From the NCBI GenBank assembly GCA_039818825.1, contig JBCBTD010000041.1, forward strand, positions 1 to 35,380: a DNA stretch of 35,380 nucleotides, given 5' to 3'. Below, piece by piece: positions 23,795 to 31,858 of this stretch (within the stretch, counting starts at the first letter, position 1; the number at the start of each line of letters is the position of its first letter). The DNA is from JBCBTD01 sp039818825. Lineage in GTDB: Bacteria > Pseudomonadota > Alphaproteobacteria > Geminicoccales > Geminicoccaceae. The translations under genes were made by a program, and so were the position numbers. Under the pieces are notes generated by a model. It was not told where the DNA came from, searched no databases, and saw only the letters and a program-made list of their open reading frames with translations.

Positions 23795-24114
23795 CACGGG
23801 TCGTGCTGCCGACGACCCAGGCCGATCGCCCGCTCGCGCTCGAGCAGAACTGGACCGATCAGCTGCGAGGTTGAACGCGGTTGCCGAAGCGCCGGCAGGC
23901 GCGGTCGGTACGTCGTCCGCGTCTGCATCGATTGCCGGTCACCGGGTCGAAGCCGCAATGGAATTATTCAGATTCAAGATTTTTCATAGAATAGATACAA
24001 TAATATGGAATGGCGTGAGGCGAGTTGACTTCAGTTTTCAGTGCATATTATATCTCTCCGATCTTGCTCAGATGGTTCATCATACCTTTGCGGGGTGCGG
24101 GACACAGTATCGAT
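23795..24114. other. Intergenic region with an A/T-rich promoter zone upstream of the haem operon
   Basis: A 27-codon ORF (23791-23874) overlaps the regulator stop but has no recognisable content. From about 23959 the base composition turns sharply A/T-rich; this part carries the hmuT promoter and iron box listed separately. Confidence 0.5.
24025..24054 (+). promoter_or_regulatory. hmuT promoter with overlapping IRO/RirA-like iron box
   Basis: TTGACT (24025-24030) with TATATC (24049-24054) at 18 bp, or the overlapping TTATAT at 17 bp, is a good sigma-70 promoter. TGA-N9-TCA (24026-24040), the IRO-box form used by RirA in alphaproteobacteria, covers the -35 box, so iron repression would act by blocking polymerase. 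The motif is short and can occur by chance. Confidence 0.5.
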
Positions 24115-24972
24115 ATGTGCGTGAGAAGTCGTTTGACGTTGCTGCTGGCAGTAGCAGCGTTCGTCTGGCCCGCGCATGCGGCCGAGCGGTTGGTTGCCAT
24201 CGGTGGCGACGTCACGGAGATCGTGTTCGAGCTCGGTGCTGGCGACCGGCTGGTGGCCGTCGACAGCACCAGCCGGCATCCCGAAGCGGCGGACGCCTTG
24301 CCCGATGTCGGCTACCTGCGCCGGCTGGCAGCGGAGCCGATCGTGGCACTGCAGCCCGATCTGGTGATCGCCAGCGCGGCGAGCGGGCCGCCGATCGTCC
24401 TCGACCAACTGCGCGGTGCCGGCCTCGAGGTCGTGATGATCTCGGATGGACCCAACGTCAGCGGGGTGGTCACCAAGATCGGCGAGGTCGGGCGGGCCCT
24501 CGGGTTGGAGCGTGAGGCCGCGACACTTGGTGCGGCGGTTCGAGAAGACGTCGAACGGGTCCAGGTGGCGCTCGGCGCGATCGCGGGGCGTCCTCGTGTC
24601 CTCTTCATGCTCGACATTGGCCGTGGCGCGCCGCTCGCCGGCGGGCTGGAGACGTCTGCAGCGTCGATCATCGAGCTGGCCGGCGGTCGGAACGCGATCG
24701 AGGGCTTCAGCGGCTACAAGCCTCTCTCGCAGGAGGCGGCCATCGCCGCGATGCCGGACGTCGTGCTGGTGCCGACGAGGACGCTCGACGCGTTCGGCGG
24801 TGCCGCGGGCTTGTTCGCGCGGCCCGAGCTGCGCGCGAGCCCGGCAGCGGCCGAAAGGCGGGTCGTTGCGATGGACAGCCTCTTGTTGCTCGGCTTCGGT
24901 CCGCGCCCGGGTGAGGCGGTGACGACACTTGCCGGAGCCCTCCATCCAGAACTCGTCGTGGCCGCGCCTTGA
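24115..24972 (+). CDS. hmuT: Haem ABC transporter, periplasmic binding protein
   Basis: A 285-residue class III periplasmic binding protein of the HmuT/ShuT family. From the ATG at 24115 there is a good signal peptide (RSRLTLLLAVAAFVWPAHAAE). The mature protein begins ERLVAIGGDVTEIVFELGAG, the HmuT signature, then VGYLRRLAAEPIVALQPDLV. It receives haem from an outer-membrane receptor and hands it to HmuU. No TonB receptor is in the window. The stop overlaps the first base triplet of hmuU (TTGA). The upstream part of the open frame lies in the promoter and is not coding. Confidence 0.9.
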   Translation: MCVRSRLTLLLAVAAFVWPAHAAERLVAIGGDVTEIVFELGAGDRLVAVDSTSRHPEAADALPDVGYLRRLAAEPIVALQPDLVIASAASGPPIVLDQLRGAGLEVVMISDGPNVSGVVTKIGEVGRALGLEREAATLGAAVREDVERVQVALGAIAGRPRVLFMLDIGRGAPLAGGLETSAASIIELAGGRNAIEGFSGYKPLSQEAAIAAMPDVVLVPTRTLDAFGGAAGLFARPELRASPAAAERRVVAMDSLLLLGFGPRPGEAVTTLAGALHPELVVAAP

Positions 24973-26036
24973 CCGCAGCCATCTTGCCAGCCGCGGCACG
25001 TCTGACGTCCGCCCACACGCGGCGCCAACGGCGGCGCCTGGCGGTCGTGGCCGGTGCCGCCTTCACTCTGGCCTTGGCCGCGATCGCTGGCCTCGCCGCC
25101 GGTGCGGTGGCGATCCCACCCGGCGCTGTCCTGGCCGCCCTTGCCGGTGTCGGCAACGATGCGGTGGCTGCCGCCGTCGTCGTCGACCTGCGCTTGCCCA
25201 GGGTGCTGACGGGCTGCCTCGTCGGCGCTGCGCTCGCGGTCGCCGGTGCCGCGATGCAGGGTCTGTTTCGCAACCCGCTTGCCGACCCAGGGTTGGTCGG
25301 CGTTTCCAGTGGTGCGGCGCTTGGTGCCGTCTTCGTCATCGTCGTGCTCGGCGACGCGGCGGCCCCGTCGCGGCCGCTGCTGTTGCCCTTCGCCGCCTTC
25401 CTCGGCGCGCTGCTGGCGACGGTCGTCATCCAGAGGCTGGCGACGTTCGACGGCAGGACGACGACGGCGATGCTGCTCCTAGCGGGCATCGCCATCAACG
25501 CCATCGCTGGTGCGGGACTCGGCCTCGCCGCATTCTTCAGCACCGACCAACAGCTCCGCGACCTCACCTTCTGGACGCTCGGCAGCTTGGCCGGGACCGA
25601 CCTACGCGTACTGTGGACGGCCGCATTCGCGATGCTCGCAGCCGTTCTCGGCCTGGCACTGTTCGGGCGCGTCCTCGACGCGTGCTTGCTCGGCGAGCGC
25701 GAGGCAGCCCATCTCGGCGTCGACGTGGAGCGCAGCAAGCTGATGCTCATCGCTCTCGTCGCACTGGGCACGGGCGCCGCCGTGGCCGCCGCCGGGATCA
25801 TCGGCTTCGTCGGGCTGGTCGTCCCGCACTTGGCACGCCTCCTCGTCGGCGCCGATCACCGCTGGCTCATGGTCGTGAGCGCGCTTCTGGGTGCGGCGCT
25901 GCTGCTCGTCGCCGATATCGCCGCCCGCCTGATCGTTCTGCCGGCGGAGCTGCCGATCGGGATCCTGACGAGCGCTTTGGGCGGGCCGTTCTTCCTGGCG
26001 CTGCTGCTCGCCAACCGCCGACGGTTCGCGGTCTGA
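24969..26036 (+). CDS. hmuU: Haem ABC transporter permease
   Basis: A 355-residue FecCD-family permease with about ten membrane segments. Characteristic stretches are LRLPRVLTGCLVGAALAVAG, AMQGLFRNPLADPGLVGVSS (the cytoplasmic coupling region), and GIIGFVGLVVPHLARLLVG near the end. It starts with TTG overlapping the hmuT stop by four bases, a coupling junction seen again later in the window. It moves haem into the cytoplasm with HmuV. Confidence 0.9.
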   Translation: MTAAILPAAARLTSAHTRRQRRRLAVVAGAAFTLALAAIAGLAAGAVAIPPGAVLAALAGVGNDAVAAAVVVDLRLPRVLTGCLVGAALAVAGAAMQGLFRNPLADPGLVGVSSGAALGAVFVIVVLGDAAAPSRPLLLPFAAFLGALLATVVIQRLATFDGRTTTAMLLLAGIAINAIAGAGLGLAAFFSTDQQLRDLTFWTLGSLAGTDLRVLWTAAFAMLAAVLGLALFGRVLDACLLGEREAAHLGVDVERSKLMLIALVALGTGAAVAAAGIIGFVGLVVPHLARLLVGADHRWLMVVSALLGAALLLVADIAARLIVLPAELPIGILTSALGGPFFLALLLANRRRFAV

Positions 26037-26854
26037 TGCTGATTGCAGAGCGCCTCGGCGTCGTCGTCGGCCGTCGTTGGCTCCTCGACGGCGTGACGTT
26101 GACCGTGCGCCCGGGCGAACTCGTCGTCGTTCTCGGCCCGAACGGCGCCGGCAAGTCGACCTTGCTGGCCTGCCTCAGCGGCGCGCTCCCGCCCAGTTCC
26201 GGCAGCATCACGATCGACGGTCGGCGGCTTGCCGACGTGCCCGCGACGGATTTGGCGCGGCGACGCGCCGTGGTCGCCCAAACCAACGTCGTCACCATGC
26301 CGATCCATGCCGAGGAGGTGGTGACGCTCGGCCGGATGCCGCACGAAGAGCGGGCCGCTCATACCCGCAACGTCGTTGCGGCCGCCATGGCTGCGGCCGA
26401 CGCCGACGACTTCATCGGTCGCGTGGTGCCGACGCTCTCGGGCGGCGAGCAGCAGCGCGTCCACCTCGCGCGGGCGCTCGCGCAGGTTTGGCCCGAGGAC
26501 CTGAGCCGAACGCGCTACCTGCTGCTGGACGAGCCGACGTCGAGCCTCGATCTCGCCCACCAAGCTCAGGTCATGGCGACGGCCCGATCGCTGGCCGAGA
26601 GCGGCTACGGCGTGCTCGCCATTCTCCACGATCTCAATCTGGCCGCTGCCACGGCCGACCGGTTGGCGCTGCTCGACGACGGTCGACTGGTCGCCGACGG
26701 CAAGCCGGACGAGGTGCTCACACCAGCGACGATCTCACACGTGTTCGGTGTCACGGCCGACGTGGTCGAGCGGCCCGACGGTCGCGGGCCGCTCATCGTG
26801 CCGCGCGTGCCGGCGCACTGCCCGTCGCGCATCGGCCAGTGGAGTCTTTCATGA
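26036..26854 (+). CDS. hmuV: Haem ABC transporter ATP-binding protein
   Basis: A 272-residue ATPase of the HmuV/FecE type. Walker A is GPNGAGKST, the signature is LSGGEQQRVHLARALAQVWP, Walker B is YLLLDEPTSSLDLAHQ and the switch histidine is in ILHDLNLAAATADR. The insert ALAQVWPEDLSRTRYLLLDE is typical of haem ATPases, where the W-x-x-x segment precedes Walker B. The ATG overlaps the hmuU stop by one base (TGATG). The end overlaps the DUF2325 gene by four bases (ATGA). Confidence 0.92.
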   Translation: MLIAERLGVVVGRRWLLDGVTLTVRPGELVVVLGPNGAGKSTLLACLSGALPPSSGSITIDGRRLADVPATDLARRRAVVAQTNVVTMPIHAEEVVTLGRMPHEERAAHTRNVVAAAMAAADADDFIGRVVPTLSGGEQQRVHLARALAQVWPEDLSRTRYLLLDEPTSSLDLAHQAQVMATARSLAESGYGVLAILHDLNLAAATADRLALLDDGRLVADGKPDEVLTPATISHVFGVTADVVERPDGRGPLIVPRVPAHCPSRIGQWSLS

Positions 26855-28053
26855 GGGTGGATCGACCACTTCCGTTCACCGGCGACGAGCTGCCGCGTCA
26901 GACGACCTCGTCGCGCTACCGCATTTGGGAGATCCCCGGGAAGGTGCAGTGCTCGATCGTCGGCACCTGCCTGGACCGCCGCGACGTTTCGATTCTGATC
27001 CGCAAGAGCCGAGCGCGCGTCGCGCCGGGCGCGACGGAGTATCAAATCCATGGCTTCCTCGTACACGAGGCCTCGCAGCCAGGGCCGGTGGCCCAGCTCA
27101 TCCACAAGACGCTCGATCGGAAGTACGCGCCGCAGATCACCCGCGTGCGCCTGACCCGCGACCTCGGCGTGTTGCGGGCGTACTGGGACGACGCCTGCGC
27201 CCGTGGTCAAGTGTCCGGCATCTACTGGGCGCTGTTGAGCCACCGCCACGTGACGGAAGGCCTCCGCAACGCGGTCTTCGGCGACGTCCATATGCTGTCG
27301 CATTTCATGGGTGGCTTGAACCGCGGCGATGCCCGGCAGCTTTGGGCCGCAGAACGTCGCGTCGGGGAACTCGAGCAACGCCTGGAGCGGGTCCGAAACC
27401 AGGCCGACGCCAAGATCGCCGAGCGCGACGGGCGCATCGAAGATCTCGACCGTGAAGTTCACCAGATGCGTGCTTGCTGCGTGCGCCTGCAGCCCGCTGC
27501 GACCACCGGGCCGGTGCGCCCCACACGTCCCGGCAAGATGGCGCGCCGCCACGAACAGCAAGCGCGTCGGCTTGCGGCGACGCGCGCCCGGTTGCGCGAA
27601 CAAGGCGATGAACTCGTTCGGCTCCGGGGCCAGATCGCCAAGCTGGAACGCCTTGCCGTCTGCCAGATCGGTGCGCGGAAGCCAGCCGCGCCGTCGACGA
27701 GCTGCCCGCTCGGGAATTGCCGGCTCTTGTACGTCGGCGGACGACCTAGCGCCGTGCCTCATCTCAAGACGGGTGCGGCTCGGCTGCAGGCGGAGCTGCT
27801 GCACCACGATGGCGGCATCGAGCACAGCCTGCAGCAGCTCCCCGATCTCGTCGGCCAAGCCGATCTCGTCTTTTGCCCGATCGACTGCGTGAGCCACGGC
27901 GCCTGCCTGCTGGCACGCGATCTCTGCAAACGGGCGAACAAGCCGTTCGTACCGCTGCGTAGCGCCAGCCTCTCGCACTTCCGCCGCGCCCTCGACAGCT
28001 TGCCGCGACCAACCGATTCGAACGAGGAGACCGCCAAGTGTTCATCGCCATGA
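26851..28053 (+). CDS. DUF2325 protein coupled to the haem operon
   Basis: 400 residues. The N-terminus has WEIPGKVQCSIVGTCL (C34, C40) and an EYQIHGFLVHEASQ stretch, a conserved domain often linked to DUF2325 in proteobacteria. The middle (about 164-265) is predicted coiled coil, broken by a Pro/Arg-rich patch near 212-230. The C-terminus (about 285-385) is DUF2325: CPLGNCRLLYVGG, LLHHDGGIEHSL, ADLVFCPIDCVSHGACLLA and DLCKRANKPFVPLR. Eight cysteines, six in the last 120 residues, plus His-His-Asp and S-H-G could bind metal or haem. Its ATG sits inside the hmuV stop (ATGA), so it belongs to the haem operon. Function is unknown; a cytoplasmic sensor or haem-handling role is my inference. Confidence 0.8.
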   Translation: MRVDRPLPFTGDELPRQTTSSRYRIWEIPGKVQCSIVGTCLDRRDVSILIRKSRARVAPGATEYQIHGFLVHEASQPGPVAQLIHKTLDRKYAPQITRVRLTRDLGVLRAYWDDACARGQVSGIYWALLSHRHVTEGLRNAVFGDVHMLSHFMGGLNRGDARQLWAAERRVGELEQRLERVRNQADAKIAERDGRIEDLDREVHQMRACCVRLQPAATTGPVRPTRPGKMARRHEQQARRLAATRARLREQGDELVRLRGQIAKLERLAVCQIGARKPAAPSTSCPLGNCRLLYVGGRPSAVPHLKTGAARLQAELLHHDGGIEHSLQQLPDLVGQADLVFCPIDCVSHGACLLARDLCKRANKPFVPLRSASLSHFRRALDSLPRPTDSNEETAKCSSP

Positions 28054-28349
28054 ACCGGTTTCAAGTGCACCGTGGCCGCGAGGGTGAGTTCGAGGCGCTG
28101 TGGCTCAACCGGGATACGCACTTGCGGGGGCTGCCAGGGTTCATCGAGTTCCAGCTGCTACGCGGCCCCTCGACCGACGAGCACACGTTGTTCGCGTCGC
28201 ACACGGTCTGGGCTTCGCGAGGCGCCTTCGAGGCCTGGACCCGTTCGCAGGCCTTTCGTGATTCCCACAAGAGCGCCGGCGAGCGCAAAGGCCTCTACGC
28301 CGGCCATCCTCAGTTCGAGGGTTTCGAGGTGCTGCAGGACGTGCGCTGA
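28038..28349 (+). CDS. IsdG/HmuQ-like antibiotic-biosynthesis-monooxygenase-fold protein, probable haem degrader
   Basis: 103 residues with the dimeric ferredoxin-like ABM fold. The pattern MNRFQVHRGREGEFEALW then GLPGFIEFQLLRGP and WASRGAFEAWTRSQAF is that of IsdG/HmuQ/HmuD haem monooxygenases. The conserved asparagine (N6) at the end of strand 1, the tryptophan of the EAW stretch and the histidine in DSHKSAG fit the Asn-Trp-His set. It would open the haem ring to release iron. The start is GTG, preceded by AACGAGGAG, within the last 16 bp of the DUF2325 gene. Last gene of the haem operon. Confidence 0.82.
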   Translation: MFIAMNRFQVHRGREGEFEALWLNRDTHLRGLPGFIEFQLLRGPSTDEHTLFASHTVWASRGAFEAWTRSQAFRDSHKSAGERKGLYAGHPQFEGFEVLQDVR

Positions 28350-28516
28350 CGCGCGTGGCCACTCTCGCCGAGCAGGCCTGCCGACGTCCCGCGCCACGCG
28401 CTCGTTGGCGACCAACGCTAGACGGTCGTTTTCATTTGAACTTGTCAAATAAAAATACATCAAAAGATTTTGTGTTGCTGTGTTTTTTGTGCAAGTTTTA
28501 GCGGGATTTCATTGTT

Positions 28517-28544
28517 TTTCTTTGATTTGTTACAATCAAAGAAA
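28517..28544. promoter_or_regulatory. 11-bp perfect inverted repeat in the A/T-rich upstream region of the CTERM gene
   Basis: TTTCTTTGATT and AATCAAAGAAA with a 6-base loop, 47 bp before the next start codon, in a strikingly A/T-rich stretch (about 28430-28550). It could be an operator or a weak hairpin terminator of the haem operon. No matching site is seen elsewhere in the window. Confidence 0.45.
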
Positions 28545-28590
28545 CGTCACGGCAGTGAATCCCGCTCACGCAAGTTCGGGAGAACACACG

Positions 28591-29325
28591 ATGCGCAGAG
28601 TACTTTTGGCGGCGGTTGGTGCCGTCGGCCTGCATGCGGCCATGGCTGGCCCGACCGTTGCCGCCGTCCTGTCGGTACCGGCGACCGACGCCTATTACGA
28701 GTTCCGCGGGAACGTCAGCAGCAACAGCGATACCCGACTGCTGGCCGGCAAGGCGACCGCGATCGGCTTTCCGGGCCAGGATGCCATCAGCTTCATCGGC
28801 TTCGACCGCGCCGATTTGCCCTCGGCCGTGCCGAGCGGCGGCCGGGCCCTCTTGAAGCTCCAGCAAGACGCCTCTCTGGCCCCGACACTGATCCGAGCAA
28901 CCAACGCGAGCCCGGTTTCGCTCGGAGCCTATGGCTTCGACAATCCACCCGGCACCACCTTCGATCCGTCGTTCGATCGCGTGGGTGGCAACGGTTTTGA
29001 CGTCAATTACGGGCCGGAGGGCAGCAACGTCGTTTCGACGGTGCTGGTCGGTGACGACGGTGTCTACACCTGGGACGTCACCAGCCTCGTCAACGCTTGG
29101 CTGGGTGACCCGACTGCTGCCACGGCGCTGGCGATCAGCGGCATCTACGGCAATGTCGGCGGCGATGGCCGCAATGCCTACGGCATCTTCCATACCGTCG
29201 GCTCGACCGCCGGCGTCGGGCCGGAACTGCACGTAACGCCGATCCCGGGAGCGTTGCCGCTCCTGCTCACGGGAACCATCGGTCTCGCTTGGCTGCGGCA
29301 ACGCCGCCGCCTCACTCGAGCCTGA
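28591..29325 (+). CDS. Secreted protein with DNRLRE-like domain and PEP-/VPLPA-CTERM sorting tail
   Basis: 244 residues from the ATG at 28591 (GGGAGA upstream). A signal peptide covers about 1-25 (RRVLLAAVGAVGLHAAMAGP). The middle resembles DNRLRE-type surface domains, with VYTWDVTSLVNAWLGDP as the clearest stretch. The C-terminus is a sorting signal: TPIPGALPLLLTGTIGLAWL followed by RQRRR, that is a short Pro motif, one membrane helix and a basic end, as in VPLPA/PEP-CTERM proteins handled by exosortase. The protein should be exported and processed at the cell surface. No exosortase gene is in the window. It stands alone between the haem operon and the imelysin operon, with its own A/T-rich upstream region. 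Confidence 0.75.
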   Translation: MRRVLLAAVGAVGLHAAMAGPTVAAVLSVPATDAYYEFRGNVSSNSDTRLLAGKATAIGFPGQDAISFIGFDRADLPSAVPSGGRALLKLQQDASLAPTLIRATNASPVSLGAYGFDNPPGTTFDPSFDRVGGNGFDVNYGPEGSNVVSTVLVGDDGVYTWDVTSLVNAWLGDPTAATALAISGIYGNVGGDGRNAYGIFHTVGSTAGVGPELHVTPIPGALPLLLTGTIGLAWLRQRRRLTRA

Positions 29326-29336
29326 CGTCCGGCCGG

Positions 29337-29373
29337 CGGCGCCTCCTCATCGTAAATCGATGCGGGGGCGCCG
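29337..29373 (+). terminator. Strong hairpin after the CTERM gene
   Basis: A 16-bp stem with two mismatches (CGGCGCCTCCTCATCG against CGATGCGGGGGCGCCG) and a TAAAT loop, 12 bp after the stop. There is no clear U-tract, so it may be a factor-dependent terminator or an mRNA 3' stabiliser. Confidence 0.55.
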
Positions 29374-29537
29374 CTTGCGCGCTGAGCCGACAGTGAATGC
29401 TAAAATCTAGAGTCATTCTATCATCGGATTTGCAGATTAGAACAAATAAAAATAAACGACGAGACTTTGAGCTGATTTGACCTGCGAAGCACATCCGACT
29501 AACCGTACTAGCTGAGTTCTGATTGGAGTGAGCCTTC
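29374..29537. promoter_or_regulatory. A/T-rich upstream region of the imelysin operon
   Basis: About 29395-29475 is A/T-rich. It contains the interrupted dyad GAATG-N13-CATTC (29394-29416 area), centred on TCTAGA, and long A-rich tracts. It is the likely promoter and iron-control region for the operon that follows. I cannot fix the -35/-10 boxes with confidence. Confidence 0.35.
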
Positions 29538-29738
29538 ATGCATGGCTCCGCAGCAAACATCGCGATCGACGAGGCGGCGCTCGGCGTCAAAGGCAGGGTG
29601 CCCAGCGAAGCCAGCGCCGCGGGTGGTCGCATCGCGACCGCCTGGCGTTCGCCGCAAGTGGCGAAACTTGGCGACCGCAGTGGCCGCGCGACGCGAACGG
29701 GTCTCGAGGCCGCCTACCCCAGGGTCGCAACGTGGTGA
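29538..29738 (+). CDS. Small hypothetical ORF (66 aa)
   Basis: MHGSAANIAIDEAALGVKG onward, with TTGGAGTGAG before the ATG. It shows no known domain. Its TGA overlaps the GTG start of the following hypothetical gene, which would allow coupled translation. Alanine- and arginine-rich composition is like that of chance ORFs in GC-rich DNA, so this is only a weak call. The alternative is untranslated leader. Confidence 0.3.
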   Translation: MHGSAANIAIDEAALGVKGRVPSEASAAGGRIATAWRSPQVAKLGDRSGRATRTGLEAAYPRVATW

Positions 29739-30223
29739 TCGACGACATCGCGTATTCGACACGACGGGTAGCCGGCTTCAACGATGCGGAACGCCTACTG
29801 TTGTGGGCGCTGCGTCACTGCGTTGCCGAACAGGACCCGGACAGCCCCCATCTGATCAATGCTTTCACGATCCTCTGCGGGCCGGCGGAGGCGCCGACGG
29901 CTCGAGCGGCGCTGACCGACCTCGTCGCCGCGCTCGATACCCATGCCCGATGGCCGCTGGTGTTCCTCGAATGGTGCCAGCGCACGGTCACCGCGGACGA
30001 GGCCGCCGTGCTGGACTGTTGCGCAGCGCTCCAGGCCGGCGGGTCAGCCAGGCAGCTGATCGAGGGTGTGGTCTTCACAGAAGGCGTCGAGCACGTCCAC
30101 GACGCCGCCGAGCAACTCGTCACCAGTTTTCGCGTCGCGGGCTTGCTCCTGCCCTGGCGCCACCAACACGTTCAATCTTGGGGGACTCGCGATGCAGGAC
30201 ATCCTGCGCCCACTTTGCACTAG
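29732..30223 (+). CDS. Hypothetical protein upstream of imelysin (about 163 aa)
   Basis: From the GTG at 29732 the frame reads VVIDDIAYSTRRVAGFNDAE, then RLLLWALRHCVAEQDPD and FLEWCQRTVTADEAAVLDCC. It is an all-helical, soluble protein with balanced amino acid content, unlike the overlapping frames. It has five cysteines, two adjacent (about residue 100). No family is recognised. It overlaps the first 32 bp of the imelysin gene in another frame, which argues for coupled expression with the iron/metal operon. A later internal start is possible. The open frame upstream of 29732 looks non-coding. Confidence 0.55.
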   Translation: MVIDDIAYSTRRVAGFNDAERLLLWALRHCVAEQDPDSPHLINAFTILCGPAEAPTARAALTDLVAALDTHARWPLVFLEWCQRTVTADEAAVLDCCAALQAGGSARQLIEGVVFTEGVEHVHDAAEQLVTSFRVAGLLLPWRHQHVQSWGTRDAGHPAPTLH

Positions 30224-31469
30224 TGCCTCGCTGGTAGCGCTGCTCGCCGCTCCGGCGATCGCAGCGACGCCTGCCGACGTCGCGGCCACCTACGCCGGCA
30301 TCGCCCACGCGAATTACGCCGACAGCCTGGCGACGGCGCACACGCTGGACGCAGCACTGGAGGCGTTCCTCGCTTCACCTTCGGCGGCCACACACGAGCA
30401 GGCCAAAGAAGCGTGGCTCGCGGCCCGCGTGCCCTACCAACAGACCGAAGTGTTCCGCTTCGGCAACCCGATCGTCGACGAGTGGGAGGGCCGGGTGAAT
30501 GCCTGGCCGCTCGACGAGGGACTGATCGACTACGTCGAGACCGGCCTCTACGGCACGAGCAGCGACGAGAACCCCTTCTACGCCGTCAACATCATCGCAA
30601 ATCCGGTGCTGAACGTCGGCGGTGAGACGATCGATGCCAGTGCCATCGATGCCTCCCTCCTCGGAGCCATGCACGAGATCGAGGAGGTGGAGGCCAACGT
30701 CAGCCGCGGCTACCACGCCATCGAGTTCCTGCTGTGGGGCCAGGACCTCAACGGCACGGGACCTGGTGCCGGCGACCGCCCCTGGACCGACTTCGCCTTG
30801 GGCGCCGACTGCACCGGCGGCAATTGCGATCGGCGGCGCGACTACCTGGCTGCGGCAAGCGACCTCCTGATCACCGATTTGGAGGAGATCACCGCATCCT
30901 GGGCGGATGGCGGGGCCGCACGGAGCGATCTCACCAGCGGCGGCGCCGACGGTGGCGTGGCCCGGATCATCACCGGCCTCGGCTCGCTTTCCTACGGCGA
31001 ACTTGCCGGCGAGCGTATGAAGCTCGGCCTCATGCTCCATGATCCGGAGGAAGAGCACGACTGCTTCGCCGACAACACCCACAACTCCCACTTCTACAAC
31101 ATCGTCGGCATGCACAACGTCTACTTCGGCCGCTACGAGCGGGCCGACGGCAACATGGTCGAGGGTGCCTCGCTCAGCGACTTGGTGCGTGCGTCGGACC
31201 CCGCGCTCGACGAGGCCATGCGGGCCGATCTGGACACCACGCTAGCGGCGTTCACAGCGATCAAGACCGCCGCTGACGAGGGCCACATGGCCTACGATCA
31301 GATGCTCGGTGAGGGGAACGCCGAGGGCAATGCGATGCTGCAGGCGGCGATCGACGCCCTCGTTGCGCAGACCCAAACGCTCGAGCGGATCGTCGCCGCA
31401 CTCGATCTGGGTCAGCTGGCGTTCGAGGGCTCGGACAGCCTCGACAACCCCGAGGCCGTTTTCCAGTGA
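30192..31469 (+). CDS. Imelysin-family (peptidase M75/IrpA-like) iron-regulated protein
   Basis: 425 residues with a signal peptide (hydrophobic to about 24, AIAATPADV). This is a two-domain imelysin: EAWLAARVPYQQTEVFRFG then WPLDEGLIDYVE in the first half, and the GxHxxE motif GYHAIEFLLWGQDLNGTGPG (H175, E178). The second half has DFALGADCTGGNCDRRRDYL and EEEHDCFADNTHNSHFYNIV. Imelysins are periplasmic or surface iron-uptake proteins of the ICMP type; despite the M75 name, peptidase activity is doubtful. It is the first large gene of an operon that also carries a dihaem oxidoreductase, a second imelysin and DUF1513, a known gene set. Confidence 0.9.
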   Translation: MQDILRPLCTSASLVALLAAPAIAATPADVAATYAGIAHANYADSLATAHTLDAALEAFLASPSAATHEQAKEAWLAARVPYQQTEVFRFGNPIVDEWEGRVNAWPLDEGLIDYVETGLYGTSSDENPFYAVNIIANPVLNVGGETIDASAIDASLLGAMHEIEEVEANVSRGYHAIEFLLWGQDLNGTGPGAGDRPWTDFALGADCTGGNCDRRRDYLAAASDLLITDLEEITASWADGGAARSDLTSGGADGGVARIITGLGSLSYGELAGERMKLGLMLHDPEEEHDCFADNTHNSHFYNIVGMHNVYFGRYERADGNMVEGASLSDLVRASDPALDEAMRADLDTTLAAFTAIKTAADEGHMAYDQMLGEGNAEGNAMLQAAIDALVAQTQTLERIVAALDLGQLAFEGSDSLDNPEAVFQ

Positions 31470-31702
31470 ACGAACGAGAGGACGCAACCGACCGACGGCT
31501 GACGATGGACTGCGCCGGCGAACTGCTGCTCGAAGCGTGCTGTGCGTGTGATTGTCTGGCCGAGGTCGGCTGCGTTCTCGATCGTTTGCAGAACTACGAG
31601 AGTGACACGCCACCATGGCCTACGGACGACGCTGGCGCCGGCGGATGCGCGGCGAAGAATGTGGATATGGCCGCCGCCGCTGCAAGACCAAGGCGATGCT
31701 GA
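31466..31702 (+). CDS. Small Cys-rich ORF coupled to imelysin
   Basis: 78 residues, starting at a GTG that overlaps the imelysin stop (GTGA). It contains MDCAGELLLEACCACDCLAE then VGCVLDR: six cysteines packed in about 25 residues. This arrangement could bind a metal or an iron-sulfur cluster. The C-terminus is low in complexity. I do not recognise a family. Overlapping frames are open too, so it may be fortuitous, but the cysteine density and the coupling junction make it worth keeping. Confidence 0.4.
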   Translation: MNEREDATDRRLTMDCAGELLLEACCACDCLAEVGCVLDRLQNYESDTPPWPTDDAGAGGCAAKNVDMAAAAARPRRC

Positions 31703-31858
31703 TCGCCGCGATCGCGAGAACCGGCCAACGGCCCGAACCATCAGCCGCCACGCCGCAGGCAGACGTCGGACCCGAGCGCGCAGACGAACAGGCCGACGAC
31801 GGCACGAGCACGCAGCTTCCGTCTACCGATCCGGGTTTCCAGCAGGAGGAGCAACGAC

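Noticed and set aside
23791..23874. 27-codon ORF overlapping the PecS-like gene stop
   Set aside because: Has GGAGGAG before its ATG but no recognisable content; too short to support without conservation.
28480..28590. Upstream start for the CTERM protein
   Set aside because: Would place the A/T-rich inverted repeat inside the gene and bury the signal peptide; the ATG at 28591 has a better ribosome site.
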